Notes under the pieces: model-generated
Told to the model about the DNA's origin: nothing
Database searches by the model: none
The model's input: only the letters and a program-made list of their open reading frames with translations
Part shown: one piece after another, positions 35,693-46,701 of the stretch
Position numbering within the stretch: position 1 is the stretch's first letter
Layout: every line of letters starts with the position of its first letter
Translations under genes and position numbers: made by a program
Origin: Acidobacteriota bacterium
Lineage (GTDB): Bacteria; Acidobacteriota; Blastocatellia; HR10
Assembly (NCBI GenBank): GCA_030550025.1
Contig: JAUQQC010000001.1
Location: 414,351 to 478,350 of the forward strand
Reading direction: 5' to 3'
DNA length: 64,000 nucleotides

Positions 35693-35726
35693 TTGACCGA
35701 TGGGGACGTTCACGGTCAAAATGACC
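35693..35726 (+). promoter_or_regulatory. Promoter of the ABC-class ATPase gene with overlapping palindrome
   Basis: TTGACC at 35693-35698 is followed after 18 bp by CAAAAT (35717-35722). A perfect palindrome, GGTCA-AAA-TGACC at 35714-35726, covers the -10 hexamer and could be an operator. The ATG is at 35762. Confidence 0.42.
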
Positions 35727-35761
35727 TCGTTTGAGGAGCTTCCCTGTGAGGAGGGCACGGG

Positions 35762-37516
35762 ATGCGAACGTTGGATGAGCTTCGGCGCTTGCTCAGCAGA
35801 TTGGATGGACGCGGATACAAGGCGTATGAGGAGATCGAAGGGGCCTACGAGGGACCCGGTTGGGTGCTCTACGTGGATCACGTGCAGGGCGATCCGTTCG
35901 CTCCCCCTTCGAAGATGCGAGTGCGTGTGGACGGGCGCCGAGCGGGTTTCCCGGCGGATCTCTACAGCACGGCGGTTCGGCGTCTGGCGCTCGAGGATTT
36001 CCTGGCGCGGCGGGTGCGCCAGAGCATCGAAGCTGTGAGTCGCGGGCATCGGGGGTCGGGCAAGAGCGGACTGATTTGGGTGGATGCGGGAGGACAAGAG
36101 GTGTTAGAGCGAACAGCTGTCCGCGTGCGACCCGAATGGATCGAATGTCGGTTCCAATTGGGACTGCCGGCAGCCGGGCGCACGGTGCTTGGGCGGCAGG
36201 CTGAGGAGATGCTCTGTCGTGAAGTCCCGGAGATCATGCGCCGGAGCTTGTTTTGGTCGGAGATCCCGCAGTCGGAGTGTCGGCGTTTCGTCGAATGCGT
36301 GGAGAATCAGGAAGCCATTCGCGCGCAGCTTCGTGAGCGGCGACTCGTGGCCTTCGTGGCCGATGGGGCCATCCTGCCGCGTCGCAGTGGGGTGAGCGAG
36401 TTGCCGCTCGAACGCGCGATCCCCTTCCGTTCGCCCGAGTCTTTGCGCGTGACGTTCGCCGTGCCGAATCCCGTCTCTCAGGGCGGGCGCGTGCACGATA
36501 CGCTCACGGGGATGGGGATTCCCGAAGGTGTGACGTTGATCGTCGGGGGGGGCTATCATGGAAAGTCCACGCTACTGCGCGCGCTGGAGCGATGTGTCTA
36601 TCCGCATGTTCCTGGAGATGGGCGCGAATACGTCATCACGCGCGCAGATGCCGTCACAATTCGCGCCGAAGATGGACGGCGCATCGAACGCGTGGACCTA
36701 ACACCCTTCATCGGTGAGCTGCCCTACGGGCAACGGACGGATGACTTCTCGACGGAGAACGCGAGCGGGAGCACGAGTCAAGCAGCTAACATCTTGGAAG
36801 CGCTGGAGGCCGGATCGCGCTTGCTCCTCATCGATGAGGATACGTCGGCGACGAATTTTATGGTGCGAGATGCTCGAATGCAGGCGCTTGTCGCGAAGGC
36901 GCTGGAGCCGATCACGCCGTTTGTGGATCGCGTGCGCGAGTTGTACGAACAGTTCGGCGTCTCGACGATCCTCGTCATGGGAGGATCGGGAGATTATCTG
37001 GATGTCGCGGATACGGTCATCTTGATGCGGGGATATGTGCCGGAGGACGTGACGGAACAGGCGCGGCGCGTCGCTCGCGCGTTTCCCACGGAGCGACGTC
37101 GCGAAGTCGCGCGGCCTATTGAGCGAATCATCGAGCGCATCCCATTGGCCGAGAGCCTTGATCCATCGCGGGGGCGTCGTGAGGTGAAGATCGAGGCGAA
37201 GGCTATGGACCTCCTGCTCTTCGGCGAGACGGCCATTGACCTTCGCGCGGTGGAGCAGATTGTAGACATCAGTCAGACGCGCGCCATTGGCTATGCGCTC
37301 TATTGTGCGGCAGAGCGATTCATGGATGGGCGCCGCACGGTGCGCGAGATCCTGGATGAGCTGGAGCAACTCTTCGAGCGCGAGAGATTGGAAGTGCTTG
37401 ATCCCTTTCGGCGGGGCGAATCCCACCCCGGAAATTTCGCTCGCCCGCGCCGCTACGAGATCGCTGCCGCGCTCAATCGCCTTCGGACCGTCCGCATGCG
37501 ACAGCGACGCGAATGA
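35762..37516 (+). CDS. Predicted ATPase of the ABC class (COG3044 / ABC_ATPase family)
   Basis: A 584-residue cytoplasmic P-loop protein. Walker A is GGGYHGKST near residue 262-270. The ABC signature-like segment is TENASGSTSQAANI, and Walker B is LLLIDEDTSATNFM. The N-terminal ~200 residues (VDHVQGDPFAPPSKMRVRV) and the C-terminal tail belong to the same conserved family. The family is widespread but has no firmly established function; no membrane domain is present, so it is not a transporter. The Shine-Dalgarno sequence GAGGAGGG precedes the ATG. It is divergent from the acyl-CoA operon and convergent with the DUF488 gene. Confidence 0.88.
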   Translation: MRTLDELRRLLSRLDGRGYKAYEEIEGAYEGPGWVLYVDHVQGDPFAPPSKMRVRVDGRRAGFPADLYSTAVRRLALEDFLARRVRQSIEAVSRGHRGSGKSGLIWVDAGGQEVLERTAVRVRPEWIECRFQLGLPAAGRTVLGRQAEEMLCREVPEIMRRSLFWSEIPQSECRRFVECVENQEAIRAQLRERRLVAFVADGAILPRRSGVSELPLERAIPFRSPESLRVTFAVPNPVSQGGRVHDTLTGMGIPEGVTLIVGGGYHGKSTLLRALERCVYPHVPGDGREYVITRADAVTIRAEDGRRIERVDLTPFIGELPYGQRTDDFSTENASGSTSQAANILEALEAGSRLLLIDEDTSATNFMVRDARMQALVAKALEPITPFVDRVRELYEQFGVSTILVMGGSGDYLDVADTVILMRGYVPEDVTEQARRVARAFPTERRREVARPIERIIERIPLAESLDPSRGRREVKIEAKAMDLLLFGETAIDLRAVEQIVDISQTRAIGYALYCAAERFMDGRRTVREILDELEQLFERERLEVLDPFRRGESHPGNFARPRRYEIAAALNRLRTVRMRQRRE

Positions 37517-37552
37517 GGCGCACGAGAGGCTCCCGTTTCTCCCAATAGGCGG

Positions 37553-37924
37553 TCACCGCCCGCGACTTCGCGTGACGCTCAGCTTCTTTTCGAGATACGC
37601 TCGCAAGACGACGGCATTGTTATGCTTCGAATCGCGAGCGCTATAGAGCAATGTGATTGTTCCCTGGCGCGCGGCTTCCAGCAGCCGCTGCCAGGCTTCC
37701 GGCTTTCGATCCAGCTCGGCGAAGTAACGGCGCTGGAACTCCTCCCACTTCTTCGGATCGTGGGCAAACCATCGGCGCAGCGCATCGCTGGGAGCGACGT
37801 CTCTCACCCACGCATCCATGAGGAGCCTATCCTTCTTCATCCCGCGGGGCCAGAGACGTTCAACGAGAAAGCGACGCCCGTCCTCCAGTTCTGCCGGATC
37901 ATATGCGCGCTTGAGGCAGATCAT
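37553..37924 (-). CDS. DUF488 family protein (YeaO-like)
   Basis: A 123-residue protein with the family's characteristic text: LKRAYDPAELEDGRRFLVER then LWPRG near the N-terminus, WVRDVAPSDALRRWFAHDP in the middle and ITLLYSARDSKHNNAVVL near the end. The function is unknown; a nucleic-acid or small-molecule role has been suggested for the superfamily. It ends 36 nt from the convergent ATPase gene. A GGCGGT-C-ACCGCC palindrome at 37548-37560 overlaps its stop. The redoxin-like gene lies 69 nt upstream on the same strand. Confidence 0.85.
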   Translation of the reverse strand: MICLKRAYDPAELEDGRRFLVERLWPRGMKKDRLLMDAWVRDVAPSDALRRWFAHDPKKWEEFQRRYFAELDRKPEAWQRLLEAARQGTITLLYSARDSKHNNAVVLRAYLEKKLSVTRSRGR

Positions 37925-37993
37925 CGCGCCGACTCCGGGTCCACCTTGCCGCTCTCGCGTAGCGCCCGGCTACGCTGGCCATTCCGAGACCCC

Positions 37994-38449
37994 TCATTCC
38001 GGACATTGTGCTTCCGTGAAGCGGATCCACGAGAGGATCTCCTCTACGGAAGGGAGCGAGTGCTCTTCCGCAGCTGCGTGAATGAAGTAAATCTCGCCAT
38101 ACCGATCGGCGATCAGAAGCGCCCCCCGCTCCACTGCTTCGTATCGGCAATGGGCGCGCTTGTCCGCGTCCACGAGGATAGGGAAGGGGAAGGGGTGCAC
38201 TCGCGCGATCTCCTCCGCCTCGCGCGCACCCGGAACGATCGCCAGGACCTCAGCTCCTTCTTGACGGATCTCCGCGTAGTGATCAGCCAGCGCGAGAAGC
38301 CGTTCGAAAATAGCGGCGTCGCGCGATTCGCCAAGCAGAAGCAGGACGAGCGCACGGTGCCCTCGATAATCCGAAATCCTCACCGGCTGTCCCCTCGTAC
38401 TGGTCAGGGTGACATCTGGGAGCAGTGCGCCCACCATCAAACCTGGCAT
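37994..38449 (-). CDS. Redoxin (AhpC/TSA)-like thioredoxin-fold protein without the peroxidatic Cys
   Basis: A 151-residue thioredoxin-fold protein beginning VGALLPDVTLTSTRGQPVRI then SDYRG, the standard opening of AhpC/TSA proteins. The site where a peroxidatic Cys is expected reads LLLLGESRDAAIF, with no Cys. The only two Cys are late (KRAHCRY and the C-terminal QCPE). It is therefore unlikely to be a normal peroxiredoxin. The ATG at 38449 was chosen over 38464 because GGGAGGA lies 7-8 nt before it. It is probably co-transcribed with the DUF488 gene. Confidence 0.75.
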   Translation of the reverse strand: MPGLMVGALLPDVTLTSTRGQPVRISDYRGHRALVLLLLGESRDAAIFERLLALADHYAEIRQEGAEVLAIVPGAREAEEIARVHPFPFPILVDADKRAHCRYEAVERGALLIADRYGEIYFIHAAAEEHSLPSVEEILSWIRFTEAQCPE

Positions 38450-38683
38450 GGCATTTCCTCCCATTGTTTCAGGTCAAATTTCGGGCCAGAGCTAGTGACG
38501 GCGGGAGCATAGCATTCTTTTGCGACGAACGTCAACGTGGCCGGGCAAGAGCCGGGCACCTTGTGTTGGGAAACCACCTTAATACCGCCTAGTAAGGCTG
38601 TGCTGGAGGGGCCTCCTTTTCGGGCGTGCCCCCTTCCTCTCGACTTGTTGCGCATGGGTTTTACTCCGTACCATCTTTTCCGT

Positions 38684-40216
38684 ATGCGCTGGCCGCGATC
38701 GAGTGGCATTTTATTGCACATCACCTCGCTTCCAAGCCGGCACGGGATCGGAGACCTCGGCTCGGAGGCATATCGGTTCGTGGATTTTCTGATCGAGGCG
38801 GGGCAACGCATCTGGGCGATCCTTCCGCTTGGGCCGACGGGATATGGCGACTCCCCCTATCAGTGTTTCTCCGCCTTCGCGGGGAATCCCCTATTGATCA
38901 GCCTGGAGCGGCTCGTCGAAGAAGGCTTCCTCTCTCCCGAAGACCTTGAGGGCCCTGATTTCCCAGAAGGGACGGTGGATTACGAGCGCGTGATCCCATT
39001 CAAGATGACGTGCTTGCGAAAATCCTTTCAGTTGTTCGTCGCACGCGCATCGGATCGAGAGCGAGAAGCGTTTGAAGCGTTTTGTCGGGAGAACGCGTGG
39101 TGGCTTGAGGACTATGCGCTCTTCATGGCCGTTAAAGCCGCTCATGGCGGGGTGGTTTGGACCGAGTGGCCCCTTCCGATCGCTCATCGGGAGCCGGAAG
39201 CTCTGGCGCAATGGCGAGAAGCATTAGCCGATGAGATCATGATGCGGAAGTACTGGGAGTTTCAATTCTTCCGTCAGTGGGACGCGCTTCGCGCCTACTG
39301 CCGAGAGCGCGGCCTTTGGATCATGGGAGATCTTCCGATCTATGTCGCCCATGATAGCGCCGACGTCTGGGTGCATCGTGAGCTGTTCCATCTAGATGAG
39401 CGGGGCAATCCTACGGTCGTCGCCGGAGTCCCGCCGGACTATTTCAGCGAGACGGGGCAGTTGTGGGGGAACCCCCTCTATCGGTGGGAGGTCATGGCTC
39501 GTTCAGGATACGCATGGTGGATCGATCGCGTGCGATGGACATTGCGCCTGGTGGACATCATTCGACTCGATCATTTCCGCGGGTTCGAAGCGTATTGGGA
39601 GATTCCGGCGACGGAGCGAACGGCTGTGCGAGGTCGGTGGGTGAAAGGACCGGCTGAAGCGTTCTTCGAAGCGCTGGAGCGAGCCTTAGGCGCGTTGCCC
39701 ATAGTCGCGGAGAATCTCGGCGTGATTACTCCTGAGGTCGAAGCTCTCCGCAAACGCTTTGGATTTCCTGGCATGGCCGTCTTGCAATTCGCGTTTGGCG
39801 GCGATCCACGTACCTCATCGTTCCTGCCGCATAATCATGAGCGCGATCTCGTCGTCTACACGGGCACGCATGACAACAATACGATCCTCGGATGGTGGAG
39901 TGAGGAGGAGAGCACGCTCGCGCCGGAACAGGCGCAGCGTGAGCGCGAGTTTGCCCGCAGGTATCTCGATCTCGACGACCGCCCCGTACATTGGGCGTTC
40001 ATCCGTGCGGCGCTTGGATCAGTGGCCGACATCGCCATCATTCCTCTTCAAGATGTGCTCGGATTAGGGAGCGAAGCCCGCATGAATCGCCCGGCGCAAC
40101 CGACGGGAAATTGGCGCTGGCGGTTCCGTCGTGAGATGTTGACGCACGAAGTTCGCGAGCGATTGCGAGAGCTGACTTGGATCTACGGCCGACTTCCAAA
40201 TTGTCCTTCGAAGTGA
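38684..40216 (+). CDS. malQ: 4-alpha-glucanotransferase (amylomaltase)
   Basis: A GH77 enzyme that disproportionates malto-oligosaccharides by transferring 4-alpha-glucan chains in the cytoplasm. The 510-residue length is typical of the short MalQ type. Family motifs include RSSGILLHITSLPSRHGIGD at the N-terminus, GDLPIYVAHDSADVW, the nucleophile Asp in RLDHFRGFEAYW, the acid/base Glu in IVAENLGVI, and the late TGTHDNNTILGWW. The start is uncertain: ATGs at 38684 and 38654 both fit and neither has a clear Shine-Dalgarno sequence. It is followed at once by the coiled-coil nuclease-fold gene, and no other maltose genes are nearby. Confidence 0.92.
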   Translation: MRWPRSSGILLHITSLPSRHGIGDLGSEAYRFVDFLIEAGQRIWAILPLGPTGYGDSPYQCFSAFAGNPLLISLERLVEEGFLSPEDLEGPDFPEGTVDYERVIPFKMTCLRKSFQLFVARASDREREAFEAFCRENAWWLEDYALFMAVKAAHGGVVWTEWPLPIAHREPEALAQWREALADEIMMRKYWEFQFFRQWDALRAYCRERGLWIMGDLPIYVAHDSADVWVHRELFHLDERGNPTVVAGVPPDYFSETGQLWGNPLYRWEVMARSGYAWWIDRVRWTLRLVDIIRLDHFRGFEAYWEIPATERTAVRGRWVKGPAEAFFEALERALGALPIVAENLGVITPEVEALRKRFGFPGMAVLQFAFGGDPRTSSFLPHNHERDLVVYTGTHDNNTILGWWSEEESTLAPEQAQREREFARRYLDLDDRPVHWAFIRAALGSVADIAIIPLQDVLGLGSEARMNRPAQPTGNWRWRFRREMLTHEVRERLRELTWIYGRLPNCPSK

Positions 40217-40227
40217 ACCTTGGTACA

Positions 40228-41256
40228 ATGTGGGTGATGATGGAAGGAGAGAAGTTGATCGAGTGGATGAAGAGGAAGCTGCCGGAGCTGCTTCGCACGG
40301 ATGAGGAGTTTCGCGCCCTCGTACTCGGAACGCTTGTCCAATATCTCCCTACTCGCGAAGAGTTCCTCGCTATCTTAGAGCGACTGGAACGGATTGAGCG
40401 CGAATTGGAGGAGCTCCGCAAGGAGCAAGCTGCCCTCCGGCAGGATTTCAAAGCCATGCAGCAAACGCTCGTGGAGCAGGGGCAGGTAATTCTGGCCGTG
40501 CAACAGGCGATCGTGGAGCAAGGGAAAGCGATCGGAGAGCTTCAAAGGACTGTAGCAGGGTTGCAGCAAACGGTGGTCGAGCAGGGGCGGGCGATCGCGG
40601 AGTTGCAGCAGGCGGTGGCCGAGCAGGGGCGGGCGATCGCGGAGTTGCAGCAGGCGGTGGCCGAGCAGGGGCGGGCGATCGCGGAGTTGCAACAGGCGGT
40701 GGCCGAGCAGGGGCGGGCGATCGCGGAGTTGCAACAGGCGGTGGTCGAGCAGGGGCGGGCGATCGCGGAGTTGCAGCAGGCTGTCCTCGAGCTGGGGCAG
40801 GCGATTCGCGTACTGTTCGAGCGGGTCGAACGGTTGGAGGCGGCGCACGACAAACTGACGGGAGAGGTGCGAGGGCTTCGCGCAGACGTCACGCGTTTGG
40901 AGCGACGCGTGGATTCGGGCTTCGCTCGCTTTGGGATTCTTGCCGAGGATGTCCTCCGTCGCTCGCTGCAGGTGGCGGTCGAGTCGTGGTTGAAGGCTGG
41001 GCGCGTGCAAACGATGGAAGTGGCGGGGCGCCAGGTAGATGTTGTGATCCGAGATGGGGAACATATCCTCTTGGAGGTAACGGCGCGAGCACATTTGCAG
41101 GATATTGATAAACTGAAACTGACGGCTCAAGTGTACGAGCAGCAATTCGGCATCAAACCCCGATTGGCTATCGCCTGCGCCTATGTGACTCCTGTGGTCG
41201 TCCGGCGATTGATAGAGGAAGGGATCGAGCTGATTTCTGCTGAGGTTCCTGAGTAA
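40228..41256 (+). CDS. Coiled-coil protein with C-terminal PD-(D/E)XK-like domain (DUF3782-like)
   Basis: A 342-residue protein. Residues ~1-45 are a helical head (LIEWMKRKLPELLRTDEEF). Residues ~50-225 are a long coiled coil containing five near-identical 14-residue repeats (EQGRAIAELQQAV plus one residue). Residues ~230-342 form a nuclease-like domain: AGRQVDVVIRDGEHILLEVT, with Asp and Glu in place but Thr where the catalytic Lys of E-x-K is usual. Similar proteins are common in archaea and thermophilic bacteria and have no established function. ATGs at 40228, 40237 and 40240 are all possible. The gene starts 11 nt after malQ. Confidence 0.7.
   Translation: MWVMMEGEKLIEWMKRKLPELLRTDEEFRALVLGTLVQYLPTREEFLAILERLERIERELEELRKEQAALRQDFKAMQQTLVEQGQVILAVQQAIVEQGKAIGELQRTVAGLQQTVVEQGRAIAELQQAVAEQGRAIAELQQAVAEQGRAIAELQQAVAEQGRAIAELQQAVVEQGRAIAELQQAVLELGQAIRVLFERVERLEAAHDKLTGEVRGLRADVTRLERRVDSGFARFGILAEDVLRRSLQVAVESWLKAGRVQTMEVAGRQVDVVIRDGEHILLEVTARAHLQDIDKLKLTAQVYEQQFGIKPRLAIACAYVTPVVVRRLIEEGIELISAEVPE
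40573..40782 (+). repeat. 42-bp tandem repeat, five copies, inside the coiled-coil gene
   Basis: Units begin at 40573, 40615, 40657, 40699 and 40741, each starting GTGG(C/T)CGAGCAGGGGCGGG. The copies differ by only a few bases (GTC/GCC, CAG/CAA), so duplication is recent. More diverged 14-residue units lie on both sides. Each unit encodes two heptads, so changes in copy number keep both frame and coiled-coil register. Confidence 0.92.
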
Positions 41257-41278
41257 GGGGCGTCACGGCGGAAATGCG

Positions 41279-43897
<2,619 letters not shown>

Positions 43898-43905
43898 AGG
43901 CTCTT

Positions 43906-43935
43906 ATTTTATCCGCGTTCCTTCCCCTCTCACAA
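43906..43935 (-). promoter_or_regulatory. Candidate polA promoter
   Basis: On the minus strand TTGTGA (43935-43930) and TAAAAT (43911-43906) are 18 bp apart. The predicted start of transcription would be within a few bases of the polA ATG at 43897, which has no clear Shine-Dalgarno sequence, so a leaderless or very short-leader mRNA is possible. Confidence 0.38.
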
Positions 43936-43969
43936 TGAGGAAGGTGCTCATCGGGACACGCAGATTGTA

Positions 43970-43998
43970 TTGACGGCACTCGTCACGCCCTTTAAACT
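43970..43998 (+). promoter_or_regulatory. Sigma70-type promoter for the WD40 lipoprotein gene
   Basis: TTGACG (43970-43975) and TAAACT (43993-43998) are 17 bp apart, followed by a leader of about 37 nt that contains AAGGAGGG before the ATG at 44042. Confidence 0.6.
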
Positions 43999-44041
43999 CG
44001 GGGACTCACCTAGTGAGAACGCAACCAAGGAGGGTAAACGC

Positions 44042-45049
44042 ATGCGAGGGCAGAGGATCGTTCTGAAGAGCGTGCGCGTTCTGTGTTTGGTGGGGTGCAT
44101 GCTTGTTCCCGTACCTTTCCGGGAGGGCGAGGAAGCCCTTCGAGCGCGACCACAGCTGCGGCCAATTATCACGGGCCGCAGCCTTGCCATCTCGCCGGAT
44201 GGTCAATTCATCGCCACGACGGGAGAGTACGGGTGGGTCTTGCTCTTTCGCGTCGCCGATGGAAGCTTCGTCCGGCACTTCGGGGGACATATCGGTCCGA
44301 CCGTGTTCGTCACGTTCTCCCCGTTGGGAGCGCTGCTGGCATCCGGGAGCCTCGACGAGAATTTTCACCTTCATCGAGTGGCCGATGGACAGCTCATCGC
44401 GACTCAAGTTGGACATCAGATGGGCATCAACGCGATCCTCTTCACGGCTGATGAAACATTGATGGCCTCGGCCAGTACCGATCGCGACATTCGCATCTGG
44501 CGCGTCGGTGAGAACCCAGCGCTGCAGATCTTACGCGGACATAAAAATCGTGTGGAAGCGCTCGTTCTGACTCCGGACGAGCGCGAACTGATTTCGGCGG
44601 GATTCGATGGCGTGATCCGCTTTTGGAGCTTTCCCGGTGGGCGCGCGCTCCACGCGCTTCCGGCTCACGACGAGCCTATCTTCGCCCTCGCGCTCTCCCC
44701 AGATGGCGAGTGGTTGGCTTCAGCGGGAGCGGATCGAACGATCAAGATTTGGAACCGACGAGAGCGGACGCTCGCGATGACGCTCGAGGGGCATACGGGG
44801 GCTGTGAACGCCGTGGCGTTCTCTCCGGATGGGACGGTCCTCGCCTCAGCGAGCGCGGATCGCACGGTTCGTCTCTGGCGTCTCTCCGATGGCGCGCTCG
44901 TCCGGACGATCTCCGCTCATGCGGGCGAGGTGTTCGATGTCGCGTTTTCTCCGGATGGAATCCTCGTCGCCTCAAGTGGGAAGGATCGAGCGATTCGCCT
45001 CTGGAGGGTGGATGACGGAAGTCTCCTGCGGACGATCACTTCACCGTAA
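44042..45049 (+). CDS. WD40-repeat lipoprotein
   Basis: A 335-residue protein with a signal peptide ending in a lipobox (CLVGC, lipidated Cys19). It is followed by about seven WD40 blades with the usual endings, for example SADRTVRLWRLSDG, GADRTIKIWNRRE and GKDRAIRLWRVDDG, each preceded by VAFSPDG-like text. A seven-bladed propeller anchored to the outer or inner membrane face is expected, serving as a protein-interaction scaffold. The ATG at 44042 follows AAGGAGGG; the open frame extends far upstream only opposite polA. It is convergent with the OmpA-family gene. Confidence 0.85.
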   Translation: MRGQRIVLKSVRVLCLVGCMLVPVPFREGEEALRARPQLRPIITGRSLAISPDGQFIATTGEYGWVLLFRVADGSFVRHFGGHIGPTVFVTFSPLGALLASGSLDENFHLHRVADGQLIATQVGHQMGINAILFTADETLMASASTDRDIRIWRVGENPALQILRGHKNRVEALVLTPDERELISAGFDGVIRFWSFPGGRALHALPAHDEPIFALALSPDGEWLASAGADRTIKIWNRRERTLAMTLEGHTGAVNAVAFSPDGTVLASASADRTVRLWRLSDGALVRTISAHAGEVFDVAFSPDGILVASSGKDRAIRLWRVDDGSLLRTITSP

Positions 45050-45060
45050 TGTCTGGGGAG

Positions 45061-46680
45061 TCATCTCGCCCCTATTCCGGAGGTCGCGCGTGAGGAGGGA
45101 TTCCCCGAATCTGCGGGGATGAGGATGATCTCGACGCGTTGATTTCGACGGTGCGCGCGGGGCGTCGTCCCTTTCTCCAGGGGGGCTTCTGCTCCCCGGC
45201 CGATCGGTTTCAATCGTTCGCTCGGAACGCCTTTGGACATGAGGTAGGCGGCGACCGTTGCGGCATTCGCCTCCGAGAGCGCCTTGAGACGATCGGGGGA
45301 GCCAGATCCGCTCACATGCCCTTCGATCACATAGGTCCCCAGGGGGAATGTCGCGAGGATCGTGGCGAGATAGTCGAGCTTCGGGAGGACGTCGCGTCGA
45401 AGTTGCGGCATGCCTGGCGCCCGCGTCGGCACGAACAACTCCTCGTTCGGTAAGACGAGGATGAAGCGATCGTCCTCGTCCCGCGTCTCCACCACGCGCG
45501 CGAGCGCGAGTTTCGCGCGATGCTCGTTGATGGAGATGCTGCTCAGGCGGAGGAGGCGTAACTCTTCGGCGAGAGCCCTCGTTCGCGCTTGTTCTTCGGC
45601 GAGCTGCCGGGAGAGTCGCTCGACCTCCTCCCGATAGCGCTTCTCTGATTCGGAACTTTGGACCGCGCGTCGTTCCGCTTGCGCGAGCGCCGTGCGCACT
45701 TCCTCAAGGCGACCGTAAGCATCGCGAAGGTCGCGCTCTCGTTCCTCCAAACGTTGGCGCAGCTCGTCGCGCTCGGCGGTCACGCGATTGAGATCCTCGC
45801 GCAGCTCCTTCACTTGATCTTCTGCATCAGCAAGCGCCATCTCGCGCTGCCGTTGTTCAGCGGCCTCTCGCCGTTCGCGGGCGAGCCGACGGGCTATCTC
45901 GGACATGACGATGGCACGTCGCGCCAGGACAGCAGCTCGCTCATCGAAACCACGCTCGAAGGCGCGCTCGGCCTCTTCCAAAAGCGCCTCAGCGCGTCGC
46001 ACTTCTGGATCCGCGTGCTCGCTCACTCGGAAGAAACGGGCGAGATCAAGCGCGCGACGCGCTTCAAGCAACTCGACCGGCATCTCGCGATCGCGCTCCG
46101 TGCTCACGCGCTCTTCCCGCCAAGGGACGCTCTCCATTCCAATATCGCCGCGAAAGTGGACTTCGACGGGCTCCATCTCCAGCCCCTCCCTCTCATCGGG
46201 AGGCAAGCTCGCCAGCACGACTTCGCGGCTTGGCGCCTCCACGAGGAAGTGTGGCTCGGCCGTCATCACCAAGCAAAAGGTGCGTTGTCGCGTCGCTGTC
46301 TCGATCGTCCCTCCCCATGAGCGCGCGAAGATGCGAAGAATGCTCGTCTTCCGCGGACGAAATTCCCCGATATTCTCCACAAGCCCTTCGGGCGTGACCG
46401 CCCAAAAGACATACGTTGCGTATTGTCGGTGGCTCGGCGGATCGAGGTCCTTCACCGTGATCGTGAGCCGCGCGATCCCATCCTTATACTGAACCGTCGC
46501 CGTGCCCGACGTGCGACTGTACCGCGTCGTCCCGCGCAGTTTCAACTCGACCTTCCGATCGGAGGGGAACGTAGCGGCCGTCGCGCGAAAAATGAAGTCG
46601 CTTCGCTCTTGGGCGAAGGCCACCGCGTGGAGAGAGAGCCATAAAGTCCATGCGATCGCGAACCGTTTCCCTCGCTTCAT
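45061..46680 (-). CDS. OmpA-family outer-membrane/peptidoglycan-binding protein with coiled coil
   Basis: A 539-residue exported protein. The signal peptide ends at ...AVAFAQ (about residue 24), and an N-terminal beta region of unknown type covers ~25-190. A long charged coiled coil runs over ~210-375 (many Glu/Arg heptads). The C-terminal OmpA domain (~400-525) has GHVSGSGSPDRLKALSEANA, VAAYLMSKGVPSERL and GRGAEAP, the peptidoglycan-binding motif, ending NQRVEIILIP. It probably links the outer membrane to the cell wall or spans the periplasm. The VWFA gene lies 21 nt upstream on the same strand, so the two may form an operon. Confidence 0.85.
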   Translation of the reverse strand: MKRGKRFAIAWTLWLSLHAVAFAQERSDFIFRATAATFPSDRKVELKLRGTTRYSRTSGTATVQYKDGIARLTITVKDLDPPSHRQYATYVFWAVTPEGLVENIGEFRPRKTSILRIFARSWGGTIETATRQRTFCLVMTAEPHFLVEAPSREVVLASLPPDEREGLEMEPVEVHFRGDIGMESVPWREERVSTERDREMPVELLEARRALDLARFFRVSEHADPEVRRAEALLEEAERAFERGFDERAAVLARRAIVMSEIARRLARERREAAEQRQREMALADAEDQVKELREDLNRVTAERDELRQRLEERERDLRDAYGRLEEVRTALAQAERRAVQSSESEKRYREEVERLSRQLAEEQARTRALAEELRLLRLSSISINEHRAKLALARVVETRDEDDRFILVLPNEELFVPTRAPGMPQLRRDVLPKLDYLATILATFPLGTYVIEGHVSGSGSPDRLKALSEANAATVAAYLMSKGVPSERLKPIGRGAEAPLEKGTTPRAHRRNQRVEIILIPADSGNPSSRATSGIGAR

Positions 46681-46701
46681 CGCACAGCTCCTTTCTGCGC
46701 C

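Noticed and set aside
37548-37560. GGCGGT-C-ACCGCC palindrome as a terminator between the ATPase and DUF488 genes
   Set aside because: The stem is only 6 bp, it overlaps the DUF488 stop codon and has no T-run; I mention it but do not call it.
40573-40782. CRISPR-like array (regular 42-bp periodicity)
   Set aside because: The units are contiguous without spacers, remain in frame and encode heptads, so this is a coding tandem repeat.
40375-41145. Minus-strand repetitive frame opposite the coiled-coil gene
   Set aside because: It is an antisense reading of the 42-bp tandem repeat, giving a low-complexity product; the sense frame has a start, a coiled coil and a conserved C-terminal domain.
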